This document shows positions 27,532 through 36,586 of a stretch of 42,379 bases of DNA, piece after piece. The DNA is taken from assembly GCA_903970125.1 (NCBI GenBank), contig CAJCHW010000052.1:1-42379 (forward strand), in the 5' to 3' direction. How positions within the stretch are numbered: position 1 is the first letter of the stretch; each line of letters opens with the position of its first letter. Under the pieces are notes generated by a model. That model was not told the DNA's origin. It saw nothing but the letters and a program-made list of their open reading frames with translations, and did not search any database. The DNA comes from Chlamydiota bacterium (lineage in GTDB: Bacteria; Actinomycetota; Thermoleophilia; Solirubrobacterales; Solirubrobacteraceae). The position numbers and the translations under genes were made by a program.

Positions 27532-27894
27532 GGCATCCTCACCAAGCCGTCCGGTCCGGCCTGCGAAAGCAGATGCCACCCGCTTACTCGCATAGCACTC
27601 CCACAGTAGCCGCTTCTCGACGAGTACGAACCCTAATCTTGCGCGGCTTCGCTCGCTGGCAGCGAGGTCACCACGCGCGCATGATCCCGCGCGCTTCCAT
27701 CCCGCCGCACTCCTACAACTGATGAGTTTTGCCGTTGCGAGCGAAGTCTCGCGGGGCGCTGACCGAAGACAGGCATGCCCGCGCTGCTTCCCAGGTCCGC
27801 AGCGAAGGACAGCGCATGACGCACAGCCCGGTCGCAGTGCCACCGCCAACCGGACCCCCTCAGCTCACGAGCAGGCAGCTAGGAGCACAGACCA
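27532..27894. other. Intergenic region without a supported gene
   Basis: 363 bp between the divergent small membrane protein and the GH76 gene. No gene, tRNA or strong hairpin is seen. TAGGAG at about 12 nt before ATG 27895 is the ribosome-binding site of the GH76 gene. Promoters for both neighbours should lie here. Confidence 0.5.
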
Positions 27895-29181
27895 ATGCCG
27901 ACTCACCTTTTCCATCAGCTTCGGATCGCACTCAAAGCGCACGGCCTGCCCTGGCTGGCGGTGCTAGGCGCCGTGTTCGCCGCGGGCCTTGCGACGATTC
28001 CCACGGCAAGCGCCCAGGCGGGGACAATGGCGATCGAGGAAAGCACCTTCGAGCCCTTCACGCCCTGGCATCAGCCACCGATGGCCTTGCCGGAACCGAC
28101 GGTGGTCGGCTACCTCGCGTTGGCTCAACAGGGCTATGCACAAGCCAATCGCTGGCGCAGCGGCAACTGGTACTGCGAATACCTGGCGTGCGCCAACGGG
28201 CCGTACTCGCTGTTGACAGTGTGGGGCGAGGTGCCCATGTTCGAGGCCGTCGACGCGCTCGAGCTGGCCCAGCCCTCCGCTGCCCATCGCGCCATGGTCG
28301 ACCGCTTTGGGCACGCGTCGGAACGGTTCTGGAACTCCTCCATAGGCGGCTACGCGCCGTACCCGAACGACACGGGGAGGGGCGCAGAGGCATGGTTCGA
28401 CGACAACGGCTGGCTTGGGCTCGCTTTCCTCAATGCCTACAAGGCCACGCACGAGGATCGTTTCCTCCAGGACGCCCAGCGCGCCTTCCACTTCATCGCG
28501 ACGTACGGCTGGGACTACGCAGGTGGGGGCGGCATGTGGTGGAACACAGAGCACCCGTACCACTCCGGCCCCGCGCTGGCGTCGGACACGCTGCTGGGCG
28601 TGCTGCTCTACAACGAAGACCATGACCCATCGCAGCTGCAGGACGCAAAGACCTATGTTGACTGGGCCAACGCCCAGGACGCAAACGACGAACGCAAGCT
28701 TTACCTGGAGCAGTCAAACCAGCCGCTGTCGGTCAACGATTACGTTCAGGCGCCGTTGATCTTCGCGCAGTACCTGTTGTGCAAGGACGGGCAGGGGGAA
28801 GCGTATTGCGTGCGAGCCGGTAGAACTGCCGCGACCTTGGCCGAGACCAACGTGACCAAGGCCGGCTACCGCTACAACTACGGCCCGGAGTACGACACCA
28901 TCTACCTGCAGTGGATGATGGCCTACGGCCAGGCCACAGGCGATCCCTACTGGCTGAAACTGGCTGAGCTCAGCGATGCGGCAGCCTCACACGACGCCAC
29001 CAACGGTGAAGGTCTGTGGCTGTCGAGCTGGTGGGGTGGGCCAATTGCGGACCCCGAAACCCATGCGGGCATGTTCCGCACCATGGCTGCCACTACGAGC
29101 CTCTTCGCGTGGACAGGGGTCTACGCTTCGGCGCAGTCGTCGACGTCAGGCTACGGCGCGAAACCACCCGCCTCTCCCTGA
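27895..29181 (+). CDS. Secreted GH76-family glycoside hydrolase
   Basis: 428 aa. Signal peptide about 1-42 (WLAVLGAVFAAGLATIPTASAQA). The rest resembles GH76 alpha-1,6-mannanases, (alpha/alpha)6 barrels that cut alpha-1,6-mannan backbones. The paired catalytic Asp is seen in GAEAWFDDNGWLGLAFLNAY; also GGGMWWNTEHPY, YNYGPEYDTIYLQWMMAYG and LWLSSWWGG. ATG 27895 with TAGGAG upstream. It stands alone between divergent genes. A substrate from an actinobacterial or fungal mannan is likely, but the sequence does not show which. No carbohydrate-binding module or wall anchor is seen. Confidence 0.82.
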   Translation: MPTHLFHQLRIALKAHGLPWLAVLGAVFAAGLATIPTASAQAGTMAIEESTFEPFTPWHQPPMALPEPTVVGYLALAQQGYAQANRWRSGNWYCEYLACANGPYSLLTVWGEVPMFEAVDALELAQPSAAHRAMVDRFGHASERFWNSSIGGYAPYPNDTGRGAEAWFDDNGWLGLAFLNAYKATHEDRFLQDAQRAFHFIATYGWDYAGGGGMWWNTEHPYHSGPALASDTLLGVLLYNEDHDPSQLQDAKTYVDWANAQDANDERKLYLEQSNQPLSVNDYVQAPLIFAQYLLCKDGQGEAYCVRAGRTAATLAETNVTKAGYRYNYGPEYDTIYLQWMMAYGQATGDPYWLKLAELSDAAASHDATNGEGLWLSSWWGGPIADPETHAGMFRTMAATTSLFAWTGVYASAQSSTSGYGAKPPASP

Positions 29182-29227
29182 GTCAATCCGCCTGGGCGCC
29201 TGCATTTGCCGCAGCTGAGCGGTTTGC

Positions 29228-30238
29228 TCAGGCGTCGCGCAACGTCCTCGCCGTCTGCTCGGGCGAGACGATGTTGATGTTCAAACCAGTGGAGAGCTCC
29301 AAGCCCGCGAGGTGCGTCAGCCGGGGCACGATCTCGATGCGCCAGCAGAAGTGCTCGGCGCCCGCGGGCGCCGTTCTGACCCAGAGGTTCAACGGTGGGC
29401 TCGACCCAAGCCGGCGGGCAAGCCTGCTGAGGCCGTCGTGGAGAAGCGAAGCGCCGAGCGGACCGTCGTCCTCGAAGCGCGCGCGCTCCCGTCGGGGAGC
29501 GAGCATCAGCTCGTAGGGCAGGCGTGAGGCGTAGGGGGCGAGCAGGACCGCCTCGTCGTCGATCGCGACGATGCGCTCGCGCAGCCGCACCTCCTCGGCC
29601 ACGAGGTCGCCCAGCAGGTTGTGGCCCATCGTGCGCGTCGCGTATGAGCCGAAGCGCTCCCGCTCACGAGCGACCGCCTGGGGGACAAAATCCAGCGCGT
29701 AAAGCTGGGCGTGCGTGTGCGCCAACGATGCGCCCGCCTCCTGGCGCTCGTTGACAATGAGCTGTACGTATGAGCTTTCGCTGTGCGCTCGCATACGCGT
29801 TCGCCACATCTCCATTGCCGCGGAAACCTGCTCGACGCCCACGTCTGCGAGCGAGCTCGCACAGTTGGGCGCGTTGATGATCACCTCGTGGGCGCCAACC
29901 GCCGGCATGGACGTGAACAGTTCCTGCCGTGCCGCCCTGGGTCCCGCGTGCACGGGACTGCCCGGCGCGTCCGCTGCGGGCTCTAGCGCGGGGTAGAGGT
30001 TTGGCACAACCCGCACCGTCCAGCCTGGAGAGTCCGGCGGTCCGCCGCCGGGCCGGACAACATCAAGCTCCGGCGGCGTCCGACCCTCGTTGCCCGGTGC
30101 GAATGGATCGGCTTTGGGGTCGATCGGCGCGGCCGGAGAGCAGCCCGGTCCTCCTCCCGGCCGCTGCGCGCGCTCGCCGGCAATGATCACCTTGCGGCCG
30201 CTGAGCGGATCTATCCTGATTTCGGGCAAGGGCCCCAA
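29228..30238 (-). CDS. galT: Galactose-1-phosphate uridylyltransferase family protein
   Basis: HIT-superfamily nucleotidyltransferase that exchanges UMP between UDP-glucose and galactose 1-phosphate; 336 aa. The N-terminal IRIDPLSGRKVIIAGERAQRP is typical. The active site is SLAHTHAQLYAL, with the HxHxQ triad (nucleophile second His). The C-terminal half has LPYELMLAPRRERARFED and FCWRIEIVPRL. The start is TTG 30238, since the conserved IRIDPLSG begins a few codons later and no ATG or GTG is near. An ADP-glucose-type phosphorylase relative is possible. It is divergent from the helicase gene across 198 bp. Confidence 0.85.
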   Translation of the reverse strand: MGPLPEIRIDPLSGRKVIIAGERAQRPGGGPGCSPAAPIDPKADPFAPGNEGRTPPELDVVRPGGGPPDSPGWTVRVVPNLYPALEPAADAPGSPVHAGPRAARQELFTSMPAVGAHEVIINAPNCASSLADVGVEQVSAAMEMWRTRMRAHSESSYVQLIVNERQEAGASLAHTHAQLYALDFVPQAVARERERFGSYATRTMGHNLLGDLVAEEVRLRERIVAIDDEAVLLAPYASRLPYELMLAPRRERARFEDDGPLGASLLHDGLSRLARRLGSSPPLNLWVRTAPAGAEHFCWRIEIVPRLTHLAGLELSTGLNINIVSPEQTARTLRDA

Positions 30239-30436
30239 GTATGGCTCGTGCCTGCATGCACTCGGCGGCCGCTCCCTTCAGTCCGGCTGCACGTTGGTGT
30301 ATTCTTCGCAGGAAGTAGTAGCCGAGCCGCTTGCCCTGAGCGCCCGGCGATCTATTCCGGCTGGAGGGCCGGTGCTAGGCGGTCGCGTAGGGTCTTTGTG
30401 CCGCGGCTGCACCCTCTCGCAAGTTCACCGCCTGCA

Positions 30437-33316
30437 ATGGCCGACTCTACGTCTGCGGCCGCCTTGGCCGCTTCCCCAATCAGTTCCGCCGACTTGCTGC
30501 GCGCGGAAAAGCTCGTGCGCGAGCGTTTCCTGCACGACGGCGAGGATGCTGCGGTTGTACTCGCCGTGGGCACTCCGCGCTGGCGCGCCGTGGACCGGGC
30601 CCTGGAGGACCTCAAGGCCGGCGCCAAGATCCCGTCTACCCAGTGGCGCCGGGAATTCTCGTTGCTGCTGGGTTTGGAACGGGTGCTCTCAGAGGACGAA
30701 CCCAAGCTCGCCGACGGCACGGTCCTCTCCTCCCACCAGGTGGATGCGCTCTCGGGCACGCTTGTAGCCCTTCTGGCCGAGTCCCAGCGCGCCCTCGCGA
30801 GCAACGGCGCCGGCGCCGAGTCCCCCGACGCCGAGCCGAACGCCGAGACCGAGCCGGCTGAGCCGGCTGACGGTGCGAACGCGGCCAAGGCAGCAACGGC
30901 GGAGCGGACGCCGCGCCCGGCTGTCGCTACCGCCAAGGCCGCTCTGGCCGCTCGCGCGGCAAGCGCCGGCGACGCAGATGATGACGACGATCGCGGCGAT
31001 GACTCCGACGACGACTCGCTGGCCGACGAGTTCGAGCTGATCCTCGAGGCGGAGGCAGAGGACGCCGAACTCGACGATGAGGAACAGGACGATGAGGACC
31101 TGGAGGAGGAGCCCGACGAGGAGCCGCGCGATTGGGCCGAGGACGAAGACGAGGAGGACTCGCTCGCGGACAGTCCCGAGGACCCCAATGCCGCCAAGCG
31201 CTTCTGGTTTGAGCACGCCACGGGCGCCGGCAAGACGGTGGCGGCCCTCGGCTTTGTCGAGGCCTCGCGCACAGGTGGCGTTTTGATCCTGACCCACAGG
31301 CGCAACCTCGTCGATCAGTTCCTGGGCGAGTTGCGTGACCGTGGCTATTCCAAGCGCATCAACCGGCCACTGCTCAAGGGCGAGGATTCGGCCAACGGGC
31401 CCGTGACTGTCGAGACCTACCAGTGGTTCGTGCGCAACGCCGGCGAGATCTCGGGTGCGTACACGATCGTCATCTGCGACGAGGCCCACACTGCCCTCGG
31501 CGACAAGACGAGCGCCGCGATTCGGGCGTGGACGGGCCCAATCTTCGTCGGCATGACTGCCACGGGTGCACTTATCGCCAGGCACGTCACCGATCTGTTC
31601 CCGACCCAGACGTCGCGCTTTGATCTCGCCCAGGCGGCGCGCCGGGGTGTCATTGCCCCGCTGCGATGCGTGCGCATCAGGCCTGGGGCGGGTGTACGCA
31701 CGATCGCCAAGGTGCCACTCAGACGCGGCGAGGTCGACACCGAGTTCGACCAGGAGATGCTTGCCGAGCTGCTTGACCAGCATCCGTTTAACATGGCCGC
31801 CGCGGATCTCTACAAGACGCGCTTTGGCAGCACGCCCGGCGTGGTCTACGCAGCCGGTGTGCGCCACGCCTACAACCTCGAGAAGGCCTTTCAGGAAGCC
31901 GGCCTCAAGGCCAAGGCCGTCTCAGGTGAGACACACAAGCGTGAGCTCGCTCAGGTTCTCGCGCGCTACGAGCGCGGCGAGATCGACATCCTGATCAATG
32001 CACAGCTGTTGGCCGAGGGGTGGAACAGCCCCAGGGCGACCGTGTGCGTGCACCTCGCGCCCACGGCTTCGCGGAGGGTCTACCAGCAGCGGGTGGGGCG
32101 GGTGACCAGACGCCATCCGGGCAAGGAGGCCGGTCTGGTCGTGGACTTTGTGGACCCCGCGACCAAGAACGACGACCCAGTGGTCACGTTGCACTCCCTG
32201 CTTGACCGCGATGTCTACCGCGGCGGCGCGATCGTCGTCGGACCCGTTCGCCGTGGACGCGGGCGCCGCGTGCGCGTGGAGCGCCGGGTGTTGCCGGTGG
32301 CCGCCGAGGCCGAGCGGCGGTTTGCGGTCTTTGAGCGCGAGCTCTGGCGTATTGCGGTTGAGAACCTCGACTACGACGAGCGCCATCTCTGGGCCGCGCT
32401 GGCGGGAGCACGTGTGGCCCCAAGCGGCTGGCGCCGCGCACGCACGATGCTCCACTTCGACCGCAGCGGCGAGCTCAAGCGACGCTTCCTGCTGACTGCG
32501 ATGCAGCGCAACAGAAATCTGCAGGTGCGCATACGCGCGCTTGCGGACGTTGCCGGGCTGCGTGACGCAGACGCTTTTGACAGTGCAGTCGACATCATTG
32601 GGGCCTGGCCGCGCGAGGAGCGCAAGGAGGCGACCAAGATCCTTTTGCGGGCGCTCGCAGAGGCCAACATTGGCCGCCGCGATCAGGCAAACGCGTGGAT
32701 TTGGCGACTGGCCGAGTACACCCGTGAGGTTCACGAGGAATACGCCGCTCAGCGCTGGCCCGAGACCAAGCGGCTGCTGGGCCTGCTCGTGAACTCCGCA
32801 GGCAGCGCCCACGCGCGCAACGCGCGCCGGCTGGCGCATGCTGCGCGCAAGCAGGACCGCCGCCTGGCGGCGGCGCTGCTCGCGGCGGCGCTTGCGCACA
32901 CGCCGGAGGCGGAGGAGGCACTGCGGGGCGCGCGCACGCGGATGGCCCGCAAGCCCACCGCTCTGGCACGTGACCTGCTGCGCAACTTCCCCGCGCGCCG
33001 GGGACGCGGTGGACGGCGAAAGCGCCGGGGCCAAGGCGCCGGCCAGAACGGAAAACCATCGCCCGAGACAGCCACGCGCGCAAAGACCGCGCTAACGCAG
33101 GCGGACGGCGCAGACAAGAAGACCGTCGTAAGTGCGGGCACCGAGACGACGGGCGAGACAGATGGCACTGCAGCGACGCCCAGGCGCACCCGGAGATCCT
33201 CGCGCTCGCGCAAGCCGGCCAAGCGGGCACCCGTCGCCGACAACACCGGGCCCGCCGCCGAGGGTTCATCGGAGCGTGTCGAGCCTGTCGAGCCTGCGCA
33301 GGCCGCGGCTTCGTAG
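30437..33316 (+). CDS. SF2 DEAD/DEAH helicase with a large acidic insertion
   Basis: 959 aa from ATG 30437 (MADSTSAAAL). Motor motifs: Q-like SSHQVDALSG (Gln101), Walker A HATGAGKTVAA (Lys266), DEAH box IVICDEAHTALG, motif III GMTATG, motif V AQLLAEGWNSPRATV and motif VI RRVYQQRVGRVTRRHPG. Between Gln101 and Lys266, where SF2 enzymes usually have about 25 residues, there are about 165: an Ala-rich stretch, then about 85 residues dominated by Asp and Glu. The C-terminal third is helical, with a basic Arg/Gly patch (RRGRGGRRKRRGQG) and a low-complexity end. The layout recalls XPB/RAD25-like translocases; the role is unknown. A start at 30248 is open but encodes unlikely sequence. Confidence 0.88.
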   Translation: MADSTSAAALAASPISSADLLRAEKLVRERFLHDGEDAAVVLAVGTPRWRAVDRALEDLKAGAKIPSTQWRREFSLLLGLERVLSEDEPKLADGTVLSSHQVDALSGTLVALLAESQRALASNGAGAESPDAEPNAETEPAEPADGANAAKAATAERTPRPAVATAKAALAARAASAGDADDDDDRGDDSDDDSLADEFELILEAEAEDAELDDEEQDDEDLEEEPDEEPRDWAEDEDEEDSLADSPEDPNAAKRFWFEHATGAGKTVAALGFVEASRTGGVLILTHRRNLVDQFLGELRDRGYSKRINRPLLKGEDSANGPVTVETYQWFVRNAGEISGAYTIVICDEAHTALGDKTSAAIRAWTGPIFVGMTATGALIARHVTDLFPTQTSRFDLAQAARRGVIAPLRCVRIRPGAGVRTIAKVPLRRGEVDTEFDQEMLAELLDQHPFNMAAADLYKTRFGSTPGVVYAAGVRHAYNLEKAFQEAGLKAKAVSGETHKRELAQVLARYERGEIDILINAQLLAEGWNSPRATVCVHLAPTASRRVYQQRVGRVTRRHPGKEAGLVVDFVDPATKNDDPVVTLHSLLDRDVYRGGAIVVGPVRRGRGRRVRVERRVLPVAAEAERRFAVFERELWRIAVENLDYDERHLWAALAGARVAPSGWRRARTMLHFDRSGELKRRFLLTAMQRNRNLQVRIRALADVAGLRDADAFDSAVDIIGAWPREERKEATKILLRALAEANIGRRDQANAWIWRLAEYTREVHEEYAAQRWPETKRLLGLLVNSAGSAHARNARRLAHAARKQDRRLAAALLAAALAHTPEAEEALRGARTRMARKPTALARDLLRNFPARRGRGGRRKRRGQGAGQNGKPSPETATRAKTALTQADGADKKTVVSAGTETTGETDGTAATPRRTRRSSRSRKPAKRAPVADNTGPAAEGSSERVEPVEPAQAAAS

Positions 33317-33342
33317 CGGCGCCCGCCACGGTCAAACTCAGC

Positions 33343-34110
33343 CTACGAGACCAGGTGAACCTCGCCTGAGTCGAGCGTTCGGCGCGTGCCGTCCGAGGCG
33401 GTGACGATCAGCCTGCCGGCGCCGTCGATCCCTTCTGCGCGTCCGTACTCGCGTGCGTGTGGGTCGCCGTCGGTGCCCGCGGATGTACTCCAGGTGATGC
33501 GGCGGCCGCGCAGCGCATCGCGCTCTCGGAATGCATCGAGGGTTACGGTCGCGGGCTCAGCCAAGCGCGCCTGGAGCACGTCCAAAAGTCGCGCGAGAAG
33601 GGGCTCGATGGCTGCCTGCGGCCGGCCCAGCGACGCCACGATCTCGCGCAATGGCTCAGGGACGTCGGTCGCCGAAACCGCAACGTTTATGCCAATCCCG
33701 ACCACCGCCCATCCGGCCTGTGGACGGGCCTCGACGAGTATCCCCGCGAGCTTGGGGAGCGCCGGTGCGGCGACGTCAGCGGCAGCGGCGTCGCGTTCAA
33801 TCACGACGTCGTTTGGCCACTTGACACGGGCGTCGGCCCCGGCTACCTCGCAGACGGCGACTCCGCCAAGCAGCGGCAACAACTCCGGCGTGGCACCCAG
33901 GCCGTCGGGCCAGCGCAGGATCAGCGACATCAGCAGCGAGCTTGCAGGGGGCGCCCACCACTGGCGGCCTTGGCGCCCGCGCCCAGCGGTCTGCTCCGAT
34001 GCGGTCACAAGCGTGCCATGTGGGGCGCCCGCGAGTGCGAGCTCACGCGCAGTCTCATTCGTGGACGCAGTGCGTTGGAAGTGCAGGCGCGGAGTGCCGA
34101 GCCGGTTCAT
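33343..34110 (-). CDS. birA: Biotin-[acetyl-CoA-carboxylase] ligase
   Basis: Attaches biotin to carboxylase carrier proteins; 255 aa from ATG 34110. It lacks the N-terminal DNA-binding domain of E. coli BirA, so it is a class I (enzyme-only) ligase. Motifs: STNETARELA, TAGRGRQGRQWWAPP (adenylate loop), RVKWPNDVVI and KLAGILVEA with GIGINVAV. The C-terminal SH3-like domain ends TLDSGEVHLVS. A TTG at 34116 directly after the cobA-hemD stop would add two residues. Only 6 bp separate it from cobA-hemD, so it is the last gene of the tetrapyrrole operon. Confidence 0.95.
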   Translation of the reverse strand: MNRLGTPRLHFQRTASTNETARELALAGAPHGTLVTASEQTAGRGRQGRQWWAPPASSLLMSLILRWPDGLGATPELLPLLGGVAVCEVAGADARVKWPNDVVIERDAAAADVAAPALPKLAGILVEARPQAGWAVVGIGINVAVSATDVPEPLREIVASLGRPQAAIEPLLARLLDVLQARLAEPATVTLDAFRERDALRGRRITWSTSAGTDGDPHAREYGRAEGIDGAGRLIVTASDGTRRTLDSGEVHLVS

Positions 34111-34116
34111 CTGCAA

Positions 34117-35664
34117 CTAGGAGTCGGCCGCCGCCGACATGGCGGCTACATCCCCGAGTACTGCCTCAACCAGACCATCGATGTCGTGCACTTCGGCCTC
34201 GACGTGCACGACGGCGCCGTGTTCGCGCAGTGTCTCGCTGGTGACCGGACCGATCGACACCACGCGCGTGGATTGCGCAAGGGCGCCCGCGCCCGAACCG
34301 AGCGCGGCGAAGAACGAGCTGACGGTCGAGGCGGAGGTAAAGGTGATGTAGTCGGCGTGCATGGCAGCGTGCAGTGCCGCCGGTGAAAGCGGCTCCGGCA
34401 CGGTGTTGTAGAGGCTGACCACGTCCACGTCGATGCCGTGAGCGCGGAGTGCGTCCGGTAGCTCCTCGCGGGCCTTGCTCGCCCGCGCGACCAACGCGCG
34501 CCGGATCGGGGGGCGCGACGCGGCCGTTGGACCCAACAGCGCTTCGATGAGTCCCTCGGCGACGTAGCGCTCGGGTACGACGTCGGCGTGGATGCCATAC
34601 CGCTCAAGCGCCCGCGCGGTCCCGGGTCCGATCGCGGCCACCAGACAGCCGGCGAACGCCCGCGCGTCCAGCCCGGCTTTGTGCAAGCGCGCAAAGAGCG
34701 AGTCGACGCCGTTGGGGCTGGTCAGGCACACCAGCTCATACGCGGAGAGGTCGATGGCCGGTCCATTGATGGGCTCGATACGGATTGTCGGCGCCTGCAC
34801 GACGTCTGCTCCCAGCCCGCGCAGCCGCTGTGCAAGCTCGCCTGCCTGCGTGCGCGCACGGGTCACCACCACGGAGCGACCGGCCAGCGGCTGCCGGCCG
34901 CCGCCGAACCATTGCAGACGCTCGTGCAGCAACGCCACCTCGCCAATCAAGGTGATCGTGGGCGGCCGGATGTGCTCGGCGGCAGCCTTCTCGGCGAGCG
35001 TGCCGAGAGTCGCGGTAAGAGTTCGCTGCCACGGCAGCGTGCCGCATTCCACGAGCGCCGCCGGCTCGGAGTCCGGGCGGCCCGCGGCGATCAGCGACGC
35101 CGCGATCGTGGACAGGGCACCGACGCCCATGTAGAAGACCAGCGTCCCGGGGAACGCTGCCAGGGCCTGCCAGTCCAAAGCCGGTTCGCTCTTGTCGGCG
35201 TCCTCGTGTCCCGTGATCAGCGCCACAGCGCTGGAGATGCCACGGAAGGTAACGGGGATCCCGGCGTAGGCGGTTGCGCCAAGGCCTGCGCTGATTCCTG
35301 GCACCACCTCGAAGGCAATGCCGGCCTCAAGCAGGCGCAAAGCCTCCTCGCCGCCGCGCCCGAAGACGAACGGATCGCCACCCTTGAGGCGGACCACGGT
35401 CTTGCCGGCCTGCGCGTGGGCGACCATCAGATCCTCGGTCTCGGCCTGCGGTACCGACGGCGCCCCCGGCGCGCCTCCCCCCTTGCCCACGTACAGAAGC
35501 TGTGCGTCGGCACGTGCACCGTCAAGTGCATCGGCCCCGATCAGGCGGTCATACAGCACAACATCGGCCTGCGCGATCAACGCCGCAGCGCGGGTGGTCA
35601 TAAGGCCGGGATCGCCCGGCCCCGCGCCCACGATGTACACGCGTCCAGGGCTAGCGGGGCTCAA
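34117..35664 (-). CDS. Fused uroporphyrinogen-III methyltransferase / synthase
   Basis: Two activities in one chain of about 515 aa. The N-terminal CobA/SUMT domain (about 1-250) has VYIVGAGPGDPGLMTTRAA, YDRLIG, VRLKGGDPFVFGRGGEE and PGISAGLGATAYAGIP; it methylates uroporphyrinogen III with SAM to precorrin-2. The C-terminal HemD domain (about 260-515) has VVVTRARTQAGELAQRL, CLTSPNGVDSLF, ITFTSASTVSSFF and VVSIGPVTSETLREHG; it closes hydroxymethylbilane to uroporphyrinogen III. The start is either TTG 35664, overlapping hemC by 14 bp, or GTG 35640 right before YIVGAG. Fusions of this type occur in other actinobacteria and Firmicutes. It lies between hemC and birA. Confidence 0.94.
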   Translation of the reverse strand: MSPASPGRVYIVGAGPGDPGLMTTRAAALIAQADVVLYDRLIGADALDGARADAQLLYVGKGGGAPGAPSVPQAETEDLMVAHAQAGKTVVRLKGGDPFVFGRGGEEALRLLEAGIAFEVVPGISAGLGATAYAGIPVTFRGISSAVALITGHEDADKSEPALDWQALAAFPGTLVFYMGVGALSTIAASLIAAGRPDSEPAALVECGTLPWQRTLTATLGTLAEKAAAEHIRPPTITLIGEVALLHERLQWFGGGRQPLAGRSVVVTRARTQAGELAQRLRGLGADVVQAPTIRIEPINGPAIDLSAYELVCLTSPNGVDSLFARLHKAGLDARAFAGCLVAAIGPGTARALERYGIHADVVPERYVAEGLIEALLGPTAASRPPIRRALVARASKAREELPDALRAHGIDVDVVSLYNTVPEPLSPAALHAAMHADYITFTSASTVSSFFAALGSGAGALAQSTRVVSIGPVTSETLREHGAVVHVEAEVHDIDGLVEAVLGDVAAMSAAADS

Positions 35665-36583
35665 GAACCATCGCCTCCGCTGTGCGCAGCAAGTCGGTGG
35701 CTCCCACGGCCTGCATTCGCGCCGCGACAGCCGCTGCCAGCGCGACGGGCTCGGCTGCATCGTCGGCCTGTTCGTCGCTACACCACGATGAGCCGTCGGG
35801 GAGGCCAACCCAAGCACGCAGGCGCATGCGGCCGTCGTTGATACGCGCGTGGGCTCCCAGCGGGGTGTTGCACGAGGCTCCGAGCGCGCGTGCGAGCGCC
35901 CGCTCGGCGAGCAGGCATGCCATCGCATCGCGATCGGTGAGTGCCTGCGCAGCGGCTCGCGCGGCGGTGTCATCGACACGGCCCTCGAGCGCCAGCGCAC
36001 CCTGTCCGGGCGCAGGCACAAAGCGCTCCAAGTCAAGCACAGCCCCGATCTCTCCTTGACGGTCGAGGCGCTGAAGCCCGGCCCGGGCGAGCGCGATCGC
36101 ATCCAGGCGCTGGTCGGGATCCCTGAGCTTTGTCAGGCGGGTATCGACATTGCCTGCGATTGGCACGATCTCAAGGTCCTGGCGGCTTGCCAGCAGCTGG
36201 GCTGCCCGGCGCAGGCTGCTCGTACCCACGCGCGCGCCTTGCGCAAGCGCGCTGAGTCCATCGGCGCCGCAGATGACGTCCTCGGCCCCGGCGCGCACGG
36301 GCGCGCCGAGCAGTGCCAGCCCGTCGGGAAGCTCCTCGGGCACGTCCTTGGCGGAGTGCACCGCGAGGTCAATCGCGCCGTCCAGCAGCGCGCCCTCGAG
36401 CTCAACCACCCATCGCGACTTGTCGTGTGGAGCCTGCAAGACAGCCCTCTTGTCGTACGTCGCGGTGCCATCTTCGCCGTTTGCCAGCGCCGTGGTTGTG
36501 ATCACTTCAGCGTCGCCCAGCAGCTGCGCCACATGCCGAGCCTGGGCGAGCGCGAGGGCGCTGCCACGGGTGCCAATGCGCAT
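35651..36583 (-). CDS. hemC: Porphobilinogen deaminase (hydroxymethylbilane synthase)
   Basis: Polymerises four porphobilinogens into hydroxymethylbilane; 310 aa. MRIGTRGSALALAQARHVA is the typical start (ATG 36583). Other motifs are AVHSAKDVPEELPDGL, VGTSSLRRAAQLL, GNVDTRLTKL and FVPAPGQGALALEG. The cofactor-binding Cys is in LGASCNTPLGAHA. It begins 3 bp after the hemA stop and overlaps the cobA-hemD start, so translation is coupled through the cluster. Confidence 0.97.
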   Translation of the reverse strand: MRIGTRGSALALAQARHVAQLLGDAEVITTTALANGEDGTATYDKRAVLQAPHDKSRWVVELEGALLDGAIDLAVHSAKDVPEELPDGLALLGAPVRAGAEDVICGADGLSALAQGARVGTSSLRRAAQLLASRQDLEIVPIAGNVDTRLTKLRDPDQRLDAIALARAGLQRLDRQGEIGAVLDLERFVPAPGQGALALEGRVDDTAARAAAQALTDRDAMACLLAERALARALGASCNTPLGAHARINDGRMRLRAWVGLPDGSSWCSDEQADDAAEPVALAAAVAARMQAVGATDLLRTAEAMVLEPR

Positions 36584-36586
36584 GTG

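Noticed and set aside
30248-30436. N-terminal extension of the helicase
   Set aside because: Cys/Pro/Arg-rich sequence without family features; ATG 30437 begins a more plausible protein.
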